Shown piece by piece: positions 45,459-54,787 of a stretch of 64,000 nt of DNA. Below the pieces are notes generated by a model. The model searched no databases. It was not told where the DNA came from and was given only the letters and a program-made list of their open reading frames with translations. The stretch covers positions 248,001 to 312,000 of the forward strand of contig NZ_JAQZAJ010000004.1 in the NCBI RefSeq assembly GCF_028737195.1, read 5' to 3'. Position 1 is the stretch's first letter. Every line of letters starts with the position of its first letter. This DNA is from Pseudovibrio exalbescens. GTDB taxonomy: Bacteria; Pseudomonadota; Alphaproteobacteria; Rhizobiales; Stappiaceae. A program made the position numbers and the translations under genes.

Positions 45459-46570
45459 ACACACTTTCTCTAGCCCGGCGAGCAGCATGTGCGCAAACCG
45501 CAGCCGTGGAGCTGGCAGCCCTTTCCCCTGCTGACTGGGACGGGCTTTTGAGCGGTTTTGACGATGCGCTCCATGAGCAATCTGCCGCGTTCTTGCAGGC
45601 GCGATGGGGTGCCCATCGCTGTGCCTTTTTCAAGGTGAGCCAAGGCGGCCAAGTCCTTGGCGGTGCAGGTGTTGTTCTGTTGAAGATGCCCGTGATCGGC
45701 GGCGGCCTTGCCATCGTCAAATGGGGCCCTGTTTGGCGCAAAGCGGGTGAGCCTGCTGACCCGGCGCGGCTTGAGACAGTTCTTTCAGCTTTAAAGGCGG
45801 AACTTTGCGGGCGTCGGCGGTTGCATCTCACCGTGATGCCACGGGCGGAGCCTTCGTGGCCGGGCGCGGCCGTTGAGGCGTTGGAGCGGCTGGGCTTCCG
45901 TGGCGGGGCAAAACTGCCCGCGCCCGCTCGTTACTTTGTAAATGTGGACCAGCCCTTGAGCGGCCTGCGCCAATCGCTCTCGCAAAAATGGCGATACAAC
46001 CTGAAGAAAGCAGAGAAAAACGCCTTCTCCGTGCGCTTGACCGACGCCGATGAGGGGCTTGCTCCTTTCATGGCGCTTTATGAGGAGATGCTGGCGCGCA
46101 AGGGCTTTTCCGACCATTCCGCGATTGCGACCTTGCCTGCATTTTGCCAAAGCGCACCGGCGGCCTTGCAGCCAATCTTTGTGCATGTAGAACACAGCGG
46201 CAGGTTATGTGCCTCAGCGGTTATTCATCGTTGCGGTGATACCGCCGCTTACCTTTATGGCGCAACCAGCGATGACGCGCTGACCTTACGGGCGGGCTAT
46301 GCCCTGCACTGGGCGGTGGCAGAACGGCTGTGCGCGGACCTAGCCATCAAGTGGTATGACCTTGGGGGCAACGACCTTGACGCCGGCCTGCATCAGTTCA
46401 AGAGCGGTTTTCTTGGCAAGACCGGCGTGCAGATGGAATGCCCCGAGGACTATCATTTCAGCGCCAGCCTCAAGGCGGCGCTCGTTGCGCGTGGCGTTTT
46501 TTCCCTGCGCCGGGCCAAGCAGCAGACCGATCGTCTCCTGTCTGCGCTCAAAACACGCACTGGGCGCTAG
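45455..46570 (+). CDS. FemAB/GNAT-type acyltransferase
   Basis: 371 residues of the FemAB-like superfamily. Key parts are LSQKWRYNLKKAEKN (the arginine/lysine-rich turn seen in these enzymes), FMALYEEMLARKGF, SAVIHRCGDTAAYLYGATS and WYDLGGNDLDAGLHQFKSGF. FemAB enzymes move amino acids from tRNA to peptidoglycan bridges; the CelD/BioF2 branch uses other donors. The GTG start overlaps the previous stop (GTGA). It is the second acyltransferase of the cluster. Confidence 0.82.
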   Translation: MNTLSLARRAACAQTAAVELAALSPADWDGLLSGFDDALHEQSAAFLQARWGAHRCAFFKVSQGGQVLGGAGVVLLKMPVIGGGLAIVKWGPVWRKAGEPADPARLETVLSALKAELCGRRRLHLTVMPRAEPSWPGAAVEALERLGFRGGAKLPAPARYFVNVDQPLSGLRQSLSQKWRYNLKKAEKNAFSVRLTDADEGLAPFMALYEEMLARKGFSDHSAIATLPAFCQSAPAALQPIFVHVEHSGRLCASAVIHRCGDTAAYLYGATSDDALTLRAGYALHWAVAERLCADLAIKWYDLGGNDLDAGLHQFKSGFLGKTGVQMECPEDYHFSASLKAALVARGVFSLRRAKQQTDRLLSALKTRTGR

Positions 46571-46573
46571 GCC

Positions 46574-47848
46574 ATGAAGATTTCCACCTTGCTGCAAAGG
46601 TTTACCTCGCTCTTTGCCCTGCGCCTGTTTGGGGCGGTGCTCATGTTTGGCGCGAACCTTTTGATTGCCCGGATGTGGTCTGGCGAGGTGTTGGGGCTGT
46701 TTTCCTTGCTGCTTGCGGCAAACGCGGTGATGGCGCAGCTGATCGGGCTTGGCTTTTCTTCCATCGCCACGGTGCTTGCCTCTCGTTTCAAGGCAACGGA
46801 TCAACTGGCAAAACTGCGCGGCCTGTGCCGGGATACGGGCCAGCTTCGGGCGCTGGTAACTGTGCTCGTGCTGCCCCTCGGCGCGGCCTATCTGACGTGG
46901 GCAACGCCCCTTTCCGGTATGGGTTTGTGGGCAACAGCCGCCGTGTTGGCGCTGTCTGCCTACGCCATCGCCTCTCTGTCGTTTTTCGGTGCGGTATTGG
47001 TGGCGTTTGACCAGCAGGTCCGCGCTGCCTTGCCGGAAGTGGCCTTTCGTCCCCTGTTGTTTGCGGGTGCGCTCCTTGGAGCCAGTGCCCTTTCCTGGCC
47101 GCAAAACGCTTCGGGCCTGTTTTTCCTGTTTGCCGTTGCCAATGTGGCGGCGCTGTTGCTGAGCCGGACTTTCGTGCGTCGCTTTGTGCCCCTTGGAAGC
47201 GGCCCGCCAGACAACACCGAGCGGCCAGAATGGCGCCGGTCCGCCCCTCCATGGGTGGTGACCACGCTGGTCTGGGACTTTTTCATTGAGGTGCAAATCC
47301 TGTTGGCTGGGCTGTTGCTCTTGCCCGCAAAACAGGTGGCCATGCTGCATGTCTGTTTTCGCTTGCGCTCTCTGGCGGGCTTTGGAATGCGTGCGCTTTA
47401 CATGCTTTTGCTGCCGCGGGTTTATGAGCAGCACGCCAAGGGGCTGAGCACCACCAAAGGCATCTTGCAGATACAGGGCCTTGGAGCGCTTTACGGATTG
47501 GCCGTCCTTGCGGGGTGCGTGCTGTTGGGCGAGTGGGTGCTCGGGCTGTTCGGTCCCGCGTTTGAAGAGGCTCTGCCGGTGCTTCTTGTGGTATGCGCCG
47601 TCATCTTTTTCCGTGGGGTGTTCGGTCCAGCCTCAGCGCTGCTGGCCATGCACGGACAACACCGGCTTCCATCGCTGGTCATGGTGATGTGCCTTGTGGG
47701 GTCAGCGGCCTCCGCGCCGTTTGCCGTGAACCACTTGGGCATGATGGGCATCGCCCTCGGCTACACCTTCTGGAGCGCGCTTGGCACCGCCGTGCTCTAT
47801 GGTTTGCTTTTGATGCAGCCAAGGACCGAAATCGCGAAGGCCTCGTGA
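46574..47848 (+). CDS. Oligosaccharide flippase (Wzx-like)
   Basis: 424 residues with 12 or so membrane helices, in the MATE/MVF superfamily of lipid-linked oligosaccharide flippases (FALRLFGAVLMFGANLLIAR start, LLLPRVYEQHAKG middle, FFRGVFGPASALLAMHGQHR late). It starts 3 bases after the acyltransferase stop codon and ends the cluster. It should flip the lipid-linked product made by the upstream enzymes across the inner membrane. No glycosyltransferase or polymerase gene is present, so parts of the pathway lie elsewhere. Confidence 0.85.
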   Translation: MKISTLLQRFTSLFALRLFGAVLMFGANLLIARMWSGEVLGLFSLLLAANAVMAQLIGLGFSSIATVLASRFKATDQLAKLRGLCRDTGQLRALVTVLVLPLGAAYLTWATPLSGMGLWATAAVLALSAYAIASLSFFGAVLVAFDQQVRAALPEVAFRPLLFAGALLGASALSWPQNASGLFFLFAVANVAALLLSRTFVRRFVPLGSGPPDNTERPEWRRSAPPWVVTTLVWDFFIEVQILLAGLLLLPAKQVAMLHVCFRLRSLAGFGMRALYMLLLPRVYEQHAKGLSTTKGILQIQGLGALYGLAVLAGCVLLGEWVLGLFGPAFEEALPVLLVVCAVIFFRGVFGPASALLAMHGQHRLPSLVMVMCLVGSAASAPFAVNHLGMMGIALGYTFWSALGTAVLYGLLLMQPRTEIAKAS

Positions 47849-47932
47849 GCAGTGAACCTGCGCTGAGCGTCGGATGCAGGCTGCAAAACCCTTGTCTGTG
47901 CTGTTTGCGTGCCCGAGCAGAATCGATTCTAC

Positions 47933-47977
47933 TTGACCGAATCGTCAACTCGGGTGCTTAGATGACCATCTGGTCAT
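47933..47977 (+). promoter_or_regulatory. Promoter and palindromic operator of the ABC efflux operon
   Basis: A -35-like TTGACC at 47933 is followed 18-19 bases on by a weak -10 (CTTAGAT). Directly after it lies ATGACCA-TC-TGGTCAT (47962-47977), a 7-bp inverted repeat typical of TetR-family operators. The layout fits a repressor blocking the efflux operon start. Confidence 0.5.
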
Positions 47978-48034
47978 AAATGACGAGTTGCCCGCCGCCC
48001 GAGACGTCGGTCTAACAGATCCGGAACCATCGCA

Positions 48035-48754
48035 ATGCCGCAGAACGCCGTTCCTCTTGCCTTCCGAACCACGGGCCTTACCAAGGTTTATGGGGAGGGC
48101 GAGGCCGCCGTACACGCGCTGCGCGGGGTGGATCTGGAGATCCCCAGCGGCGAGATCGTTGTTCTGCTTGGGGCCTCTGGCAGCGGAAAATCGACCCTTC
48201 TCAACATCATTGGCGGGCTGGACCGCGCCAGCGATGGCACAGCATATTTCGAAAACGATGAGCTAACGGCCATGAGCGATGCGGAACTGACCGCCTATCG
48301 CCGCGAGCACGTGGGCTTTGTGTTTCAGTTCTACAACCTCATGCCCAGCCTGACCGCCTATGAGAATGTGGAGCTGGTTACCGAGATTGCCGATGATCCC
48401 ATGGCGCCAGAGGACGCGTTGGCACTGGTGGGCCTCAAGGAACGGGTCGACCACTTCCCGGCCCAACTTTCCGGCGGCGAGCAGCAGCGTGTCGCGATTG
48501 CGCGGGCGATTGCCAAAAACCCCCGCGTGTTGTTTTGCGATGAGCCGACCGGTGCGCTGGACAGCACCACAGGGCGCACGGTGCTGGAGGTGCTCAAGGA
48601 GGTCAACGAGAAGCTGGGGGCCACGGTGCTGATTGTAACCCACGCGGCCAACACTGCCGCCATGGCGGACCGCGTGATCCACTTTGCAGATGGGGCCATT
48701 CGTGAAGTGACCAAGAACACCCACAAACTGACACCCGACCAGATTGAGTGGTGA
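48035..48754 (+). CDS. ABC efflux ATPase (MacB/LolD type)
   Basis: 239-residue ATPase with Walker [13 protein letters not shown], signature [15 protein letters not shown], Walker [13 protein letters not shown] and H-loop VTHAAN. This is the MacB/LolD subclass that drives substrates out of the inner membrane without passing them through a channel. First gene of a three-gene operon with an FtsX-type permease and an HlyD-type adaptor. Confidence 0.92.
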   Translation: MPQNAVPLAFRTTGLTKVYGEGEAAVHALRGVDLEIPSGEIVVLLGASGSGKSTLLNIIGGLDRASDGTAYFENDELTAMSDAELTAYRREHVGFVFQFYNLMPSLTAYENVELVTEIADDPMAPEDALALVGLKERVDHFPAQLSGGEQQRVAIARAIAKNPRVLFCDEPTGALDSTTGRTVLEVLKEVNEKLGATVLIVTHAANTAAMADRVIHFADGAIREVTKNTHKLTPDQIEW

Positions 48755-48758
48755 TGCC

Positions 48759-51122
48759 ATGAGCCCGCTCAACAAGAAACTGGGACGCGATCTGTGGCGG
48801 ATGAAGGGACAGGCCCTTGCCATCAGCGCCGTGATTGCCACGGGCGTATTGCTGCTGGTGATGATGTCCGGCATCGTGACTTCGCTGGACCAGACGCGCC
48901 TTGCCTACTATGAGCGCAACCGGCTTGCCAACGTGTTTGCGCCGGTGGTACGTGCCCCGCTGCACATGCTGCGCAACCTCGCAGAAGTGCCTGGCGTTTC
49001 TGCGGTGGAAGGCCGGGTCAACGGGTCGGCTCTGGTAGACATCAAGGGGCTGGACTTGCCCATCCGGGCTCAGGCGCTGTCCGTGCCAGACGCAGGGCCG
49101 CCTCGGCTGAACCTGCCGGACCTGACCGCCGGGCGCTGGCTGGCCCGCAACCGGGCCGACGAGATCCTGCTGTTGAACAGCTTTGCAAGAGCCCACGGGC
49201 TTGAACCCGGGGACACTTTGTCTGCCACCATGAACGGCGCGCGGCGCACCTTTCACATTGTTGGTCTGGTGCACTCGCCCGAGTTTCTCTACACCGTTGC
49301 GCCCGGTGAGCTGGTGTCCGATGACAGCCGGTTTGGGGCGCTGTGGATGAACGAAACCGCCCTCGCAGCCGCCTATGACATGAAAGGCGCCTTTAACGAA
49401 GCCCTGCTGACCCTGTCGCGCTCCGCCAATGAAACGGCGGTACTCAACGCAGTCGACCGCATTCTGGAGCCCTATGGCAGCCGGGGCGCGTATCTGGTCA
49501 AGGATCACACCTCCAACCGCTTCGTGATGGAGGAGATCTACAGCATGCGCTCAACCAGCCAGACAGTGCCGCCGCTGTTCATGGCCGTGGCGGCGTTTCT
49601 GCTTTACATCGTCATCTCGCGCATGGTGCAGGCAGAACGGGAGCAGATTGGCCTGCTCAAGGCCTTTGGCTACACCAGTTTTGAGGTGGCACTGCATTAC
49701 TTCAAGCTGATCCTCATCATTTCGGCAGGTGGGGCGGCGATGGGCTGCGTGCTCGGCACAATGGCCGGGCGCGGCATGGTGGACATCTACCTTGAGTACT
49801 ACAAGTTCCCCCTGCTGGTGTTTCGGGTGGAACCTGCCTCGTTCCTCATTGGGGTGCTCTCCAGCGTATTGGCCGCCTCGGCGGGCGGTTTCATTGTGCT
49901 GAGGGGTGTCTTTACGCTGACCCCAGCGGTGGCCATGCGCCCCCCTGCCCCGGCAGACTACAGCCGCTCCGGCCGGATTGGCGCTTCCCTCAGCCGCCTG
50001 TTGGACCAGCCAAGCCGAATGGTGCTGCGCCGACTGACACGGCAGCCGGGCCGCATGCTGGGCTCCACGCTCGGCATTGCTGCGGGCATGGCGCTGGCTG
50101 TTGCCATGATCTCGCTGTTTTCAAGCTTTGAAAAGACGTTGGATCTGACCTTCAACGTTCTGGACCGCAGCGATGTGACCGTCACCTTCACCGATCCCCT
50201 GTCGGATACGGTGATTTACGAGCTGCAGCGCCTGCCCCACGTGATTGAGGTGGAACCAACCCGAAGTGTCTCTGCAACCCTTCGCAACGGTGTGGAGAGC
50301 TATCGCGGCGGCGTCAACGGGCTGGTCACACAGCCGCGTCTGAACCGCGCCGTTGACAAGAACGAGGACGCGCTGACAATGCCGAGCGACGGCATTGTGC
50401 TTTCCAAGTCTTTGGCCGGGGAAATTCGGGCCGCCGTTGGCGATACCATTCAGGTGGATGTGCATGAGGGCCGCAGGCCAATCCTGTCCGTGCCGGTGGT
50501 TGGCATCACCGAAAGCTTGCTTGGCGCGCCTGCCTATATGGAGCTCTCTGCCCTGAACGAGGCCATGCGCGAGCCCGGCCGCGTGTCCGGTGCCTACCTG
50601 CGCATTGATGCAGCTGAAGCTGGGTTTGTCTATCGGGCTTTGAAAGACATGCCCTCCGTGGCCGGTGTAAGCCTCAAGGAAGATGCCCGGCAGGCCTTCA
50701 TTCGTGTGATGAACACCGGCGCAGGCTCCATGCGGTTCATTATGGCGGCCATTGCTGGGGTGATCACCTTTGGCATTGTTTACAACGCGGCGCGCATTGC
50801 GCAGGCTGAACGGGGGCGCGACCTTGCCAGCTTGCGGGTCATTGGCTTTACCAAGGGCGAAGCCAGCTTTGTGCTTTTGGGCGAGCTGGCGGTTGTCACC
50901 TTGATGGCTCTGCCCCTTGGTGCGGTGTTGGGCTATTTTCTGACATACGGTGTTGCGGCGGGTTTCAGCACCGATATCTATCAAATACCTGTCGTTTTTG
51001 CGCCAAAGAGCTATGGCGGTGCAGCGTTGGCCGTGCTGGTTGCTGCGGCCTTTTCTGGCTGGCTGGTGAAACGCGACGTGGACCGGGCAGACATCATTAC
51101 TGCTTTGAAGACAAGGGAGTAG
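48759..51122 (+). CDS. ABC efflux permease with FtsX domains
   Basis: 787 residues. An N-terminal membrane helix (AISAVIATGVLLLVMMSGI) is followed by a periplasmic domain, a first FtsX core (FMAVAAFLLYIVISRMV and two more helices), a second periplasmic domain, and a second FtsX core near the C-terminus (FIMAAIAGVITFGIVYNAAR). The long chain with two FtsX cores is larger than MacB (about 650). Start at the ATG 48759, 4 bases after the ATPase stop. It should couple ATP hydrolysis to expulsion of a lipid-like or peptide substrate. Confidence 0.9.
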   Translation: MSPLNKKLGRDLWRMKGQALAISAVIATGVLLLVMMSGIVTSLDQTRLAYYERNRLANVFAPVVRAPLHMLRNLAEVPGVSAVEGRVNGSALVDIKGLDLPIRAQALSVPDAGPPRLNLPDLTAGRWLARNRADEILLLNSFARAHGLEPGDTLSATMNGARRTFHIVGLVHSPEFLYTVAPGELVSDDSRFGALWMNETALAAAYDMKGAFNEALLTLSRSANETAVLNAVDRILEPYGSRGAYLVKDHTSNRFVMEEIYSMRSTSQTVPPLFMAVAAFLLYIVISRMVQAEREQIGLLKAFGYTSFEVALHYFKLILIISAGGAAMGCVLGTMAGRGMVDIYLEYYKFPLLVFRVEPASFLIGVLSSVLAASAGGFIVLRGVFTLTPAVAMRPPAPADYSRSGRIGASLSRLLDQPSRMVLRRLTRQPGRMLGSTLGIAAGMALAVAMISLFSSFEKTLDLTFNVLDRSDVTVTFTDPLSDTVIYELQRLPHVIEVEPTRSVSATLRNGVESYRGGVNGLVTQPRLNRAVDKNEDALTMPSDGIVLSKSLAGEIRAAVGDTIQVDVHEGRRPILSVPVVGITESLLGAPAYMELSALNEAMREPGRVSGAYLRIDAAEAGFVYRALKDMPSVAGVSLKEDARQAFIRVMNTGAGSMRFIMAAIAGVITFGIVYNAARIAQAERGRDLASLRVIGFTKGEASFVLLGELAVVTLMALPLGAVLGYFLTYGVAAGFSTDIYQIPVVFAPKSYGGAALAVLVAAAFSGWLVKRDVDRADIITALKTRE

Positions 51123-51126
51123 CAGC

Positions 51127-52356
51127 GTGGCGAAGAAGAAACGTTCACGGCTCATTCTGACCACTGGGGCTCTGGTGTTGCTGGGCGCCGCGCTGACCTA
51201 TTCGTTCTGGCCGCAGCCGACGCCGGTGGACATGGGCGTGGCCGAACGCGGCCCCATGGTGGTGACCATTACCGAAGAGGGCCGAACCCGTGTGCATGAT
51301 GCGTATGTAGTGTCAACGCCGGTCACGGGCCGTCTGCTGCGTGTCGGGGTGTTGCCGGGAGACCCGGTGGTGCGCGGCGAAACGGTGGTGGCGCAAATGC
51401 TGCCCACCAACCCTTCTGCCCTGGATGTGCGCACCCGTGAGCAGGCCCGCGCGGCTGTAACGGCGGCTGAGGCGGCGCTGCGCGTGGCCCGTGCGGACCT
51501 TAACAAAGCCATTGCCGACATGGAGCTGCGCGAAAGCGACCTGAACCGGGTAAAGAAACTCATCGACTCGGGCACTGTCAGTCAGGTGGTTTATGAGCGC
51601 GCCCTGCGGGAAGCGCGGCTTGCCCAGGCCACAATGGATACGGCGGAGGCGGCCATTTCCATGCGCGAGGCGGAGCTGGCCAACACCCGTGCCCGGCTCA
51701 TCAGCTTCAACGATCCGGCGCATGCCGCTCAGGTTGATGCCATGGAAGGCATACCGCTGTTCGCCCCGGCCACCGGGCGCATTCTGCAAGTGATGCAAAA
51801 GAGCGAAACCACCCTGCCCGTTGGCACACCCATCATGGAAATTGGGGATGTGACCAGTGATTTGGAAATTGTGGTGGAGCTTTTGTCAACGGACGCAGTT
51901 CAGGTCTCCGCAGGGGACCGGGTCATCATTGATGCCTGGGGCGGGGATGAACCGCTGAACGGCGTGGTGGACCGGGTAGACCCATGGGGCTTTACCAAGT
52001 TTTCCGCTCTTGGGGTGGAGGAACAGCGGGTCAACGCGGTGGTCCACTTTACCGACCCGGCCGAGACGCGGCAGAGCCTTGGCCACGGCTACCGCATCGA
52101 GGCGCAAATCGTCGTGTGGGAGAACGATAACGCCTTGAAGATCCCGTCCAACGCCCTGTTTCGTGATGGCACCAACTGGGCGGTGTTCGCCGTGGAAGAC
52201 GGCATCGCCCGGCTGAAGACCGTGGAAGTGGGCCAGAACAACGGCATCCATGCTCAAATCCTCAGCGGCCTTGAAGAGGGCAATACGCTGATCCAATACC
52301 CCGCCTCCGGCATTGAAGATGGCCTCAAGGTCATCCCCCGGCATATGGGAGAGTGA
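51127..52356 (+). CDS. HlyD/MacA-type periplasmic adaptor
   Basis: 409 residues: one N-terminal membrane helix (LILTTGALVLLGAALTYSFW), a lipoyl-like half (GPMVVTITEEGRTRVHDAY), a long helical hairpin (110-200, e.g. AAVTAAEAALRVARADLNKA) and a beta-barrel domain. GTG start with GGGAG upstream, 4 bases after the permease stop. It would bridge the permease to an outer-membrane channel, which is not encoded here. The operon as a whole looks like a MacAB-type efflux pump. Confidence 0.9.
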   Translation: MAKKKRSRLILTTGALVLLGAALTYSFWPQPTPVDMGVAERGPMVVTITEEGRTRVHDAYVVSTPVTGRLLRVGVLPGDPVVRGETVVAQMLPTNPSALDVRTREQARAAVTAAEAALRVARADLNKAIADMELRESDLNRVKKLIDSGTVSQVVYERALREARLAQATMDTAEAAISMREAELANTRARLISFNDPAHAAQVDAMEGIPLFAPATGRILQVMQKSETTLPVGTPIMEIGDVTSDLEIVVELLSTDAVQVSAGDRVIIDAWGGDEPLNGVVDRVDPWGFTKFSALGVEEQRVNAVVHFTDPAETRQSLGHGYRIEAQIVVWENDNALKIPSNALFRDGTNWAVFAVEDGIARLKTVEVGQNNGIHAQILSGLEEGNTLIQYPASGIEDGLKVIPRHMGE

Positions 52357-52360
52357 AGCG

Positions 52361-53974
52361 CTAGTCCGCCTTCACCTCCAGTTCGGCTTCTCGTGAGGCA
52401 GAAGGGGCAAGCAAGGCTGGGCTGGAAAGTCCATTGAGATGAACCTTGATGCGCCAGAGGTGATAACTGACGCGGTGGAGCCAGCGCAGTCCGTCAAGGT
52501 GGCGCGCCGCATCTTCGTCACTGATTTCGCCGCTGACGGCCCGTGCGATGATGTTGTCTCGCTGTGTTTTTCGCTGGTGCCTCAAAAGGCTTCTCAAGTG
52601 GTTCAGTTCATCGGCACCGCGGCGATCTTCGTCCGGGGTCGCCAACAAACTGGCGCCCTTGGCCACAAGCCCTTTCAACCGGTGAAGCCGTGGATCTTCA
52701 TCAAGAGCCTTGATGCGCTCTCGTTGGTCACAGCGGTATAACAGCCGCGCCAGATGATCTAGGGCATGAAACTGGGTGTTGGTTTGGCCAGCCAGAACCG
52801 GATCTTGCGGGGGCACGTTGATCCGGTCCAGATACCCGCGTGTTTCATCGAGCGCGCTCAGCAAACTCTCGCGGCTATAGGTCGGGCCGGTCCGCTCTTC
52901 CTCAAGGGCCGCGGCAAGATGGTCCGCCACCGCTTGCGTAAGCTGGGTCAGCGCAGCGCCCGCCTGATCCGCCGCCGTCTTGGGCTCTCGCAGCAAGAGC
53001 GGGTCCAGCGATTTTGTCAGGCTCTCGCCCTTTTCGGGCACCAGCCACTCCATCAGCCGGGCGAACGGCTTTGCGAACGGCAGAATGAGCACGACGCCGA
53101 GAACATTGAAGATGCTGTGAAAAGCAACAAGGGCGACTTGCCCGTTGCCATCTGCCACGAACTGCTCAACCCCTTTGGCGTATGGCACCAGCAGGAAGAA
53201 CGCCATGACACCGGTGAGCACGTTGTAAATGACGTGTGCAAAGCCGGTGCGGCGCGCCATGGTGCCGCCCCCCAAGGTGGCAAGGGCGGCGGTAAACGTG
53301 GTGCCCACATCCATGCCAATGACCAAGGCCGCCGCTTGCGGGAAGTTGATCGCTCCTGCCCCCAGCGCCGCCAAGGCGGTCGCGACCCCGGCGCTTGAAG
53401 ACTGGGTAACGAGTGTTATGACAATGCCGATGATGATCAGTTGAAGGCGGCCGAACAGCGTATCCTGCGGAAAATCCGTTGGCGTCACGATGCCCTGAAA
53501 AGCATCAAGGCCATCCTTCATGCTGTCGATGCCGATAAACAGCAGGCTGAAACCGGCCAGCGCCTTGCCAAAGCTCGCAAGCCGGCCCTTGCCCATCAGC
53601 ATCATCAGGGCACCGACGAACACAAGCGGCAGCATCACTTCGCCAAGGTCCAGTTTGAAGCCAAGAACGGCAACAATCCAGCCAGTGAACGTGGTGCCGA
53701 TGTTGGCACCGAAGATGATGCCAAGCGCTTGAGGAAAGGTGAGCAGCCCTGAAGCGACAAACCCGACCGCAGCCACTGTTGTGGCGCTTGAAGACTGGAT
53801 GGTGGCGGTCGTTACAGCGCCGGTGACCGCGCCAGAAAGCGGGGTTGAGGTGAACCGGGCAAGCGCGGACCGAATGCTGGTGCCTGCCAATGAACGGCTG
53901 CCACTGGTGAGCAGGTGCATGCCCACCAGAAACAAGCCGATACCCCCAAGAGCCGACAGAAAACTGAGCACCAT
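52361..53974 (-). CDS. Na+/phosphate cotransporter family protein
   Basis: 537 residues. The membrane half (1-about 310) holds the two inverted NptA repeats with their QSSSATTVAAVGF and QSSSAGVATALAALG motifs and GANIGTTFTGW. The C-terminal 200 residues form a PhoU-like helical bundle. These proteins take up phosphate with sodium or, in some bacteria, export phosphate under PhoU-like control. Convergent with the efflux operon, 4 bases apart. Single gene. Confidence 0.9.
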   Translation of the reverse strand: MVLSFLSALGGIGLFLVGMHLLTSGSRSLAGTSIRSALARFTSTPLSGAVTGAVTTATIQSSSATTVAAVGFVASGLLTFPQALGIIFGANIGTTFTGWIVAVLGFKLDLGEVMLPLVFVGALMMLMGKGRLASFGKALAGFSLLFIGIDSMKDGLDAFQGIVTPTDFPQDTLFGRLQLIIIGIVITLVTQSSSAGVATALAALGAGAINFPQAAALVIGMDVGTTFTAALATLGGGTMARRTGFAHVIYNVLTGVMAFFLLVPYAKGVEQFVADGNGQVALVAFHSIFNVLGVVLILPFAKPFARLMEWLVPEKGESLTKSLDPLLLREPKTAADQAGAALTQLTQAVADHLAAALEEERTGPTYSRESLLSALDETRGYLDRINVPPQDPVLAGQTNTQFHALDHLARLLYRCDQRERIKALDEDPRLHRLKGLVAKGASLLATPDEDRRGADELNHLRSLLRHQRKTQRDNIIARAVSGEISDEDAARHLDGLRWLHRVSYHLWRIKVHLNGLSSPALLAPSASREAELEVKAD

Positions 53975-54193
53975 GACTGATCACCGCCTTGGTTCCGGCG
54001 TTGCCACGGAAGGCTGGCATGGTCAGGGGCAGCAAGCCGCCGCGGCGTAACGATCCATCAAGGGCCTTCACCAGAAGGCCCAGACATTGCTCTTAGTCTA
54101 TGCCCATTCCCTTTCCAGAATATTGCCCAATGGTATTAGCAGGCTAATAAAACCTAGCGCCCTAGGTCTCGTCTGTGGCGCTCGCCTCAGGCT

Positions 54194-54565
54194 CTAGTCC
54201 AGAGGGCTGACGCGGATCATGTGACCGTCCGGATCGCGCACCATGAATGTGCGGCCAAAAACCTCCGTGACTGGTTCAAGAACAACGTCCAGATCAAGGC
54301 GCTCCTGCCACTCGGCATAAAGCCGGTCCACGTCATCTCCCGTTGGCATCATGATGCCGATCTCGCCATGAGCGGGTGCGCCGGGCTGTGGTGCTTCTGC
54401 GCCAGACCAGAGCGCAAACAGCGCCTTGCCTTCCACGCCAAAAGCCACGTAACGGGGCACCTCCATGACCGGCTCGTCGTTCAGCAGGGCCTTGTAAAAT
54501 GCTGTAGAGCGTTCAATGTCAGACACATAGATCAATTGAAGGTTCGCTTTGACTGTTGTTGCCAT
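54194..54565 (-). CDS. VOC-family protein (glyoxalase/bleomycin-resistance fold)
   Basis: 123 residues with two beta-alpha-beta-beta-beta modules: LQLIYVSDIERSTAFYKALL early and VFGRTFMVRDPDGHMIRV at the end. GGAGG precedes the ATG at 54565. The fold supports many reactions and the substrate is unknown. The usual metal-binding histidines of glyoxalase I are not all visible, so it may be a binding protein. Confidence 0.8.
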   Translation of the reverse strand: MATTVKANLQLIYVSDIERSTAFYKALLNDEPVMEVPRYVAFGVEGKALFALWSGAEAPQPGAPAHGEIGIMMPTGDDVDRLYAEWQERLDLDVVLEPVTEVFGRTFMVRDPDGHMIRVSPLD

Positions 54566-54787
54566 TTCAGGCCTCCAAGTCTTTGTTTTACATGAATAAA
54601 AGAAGTTCAATTAAAGGTAGGAGGCAGGGGCTGCAGGCGCTCTTGCCCTCGACATCAAACCTACCAGAAGCCACGGATTGTGAAAGCGGCTGGCTGTAAT
54701 AAGCTGTGAACAAATAGAGAACAATTAATATCTGGGGGCTTGGGGCTGGTGGGCGAAATGACAGGACATCAAAGCGCAAAATGGGGC

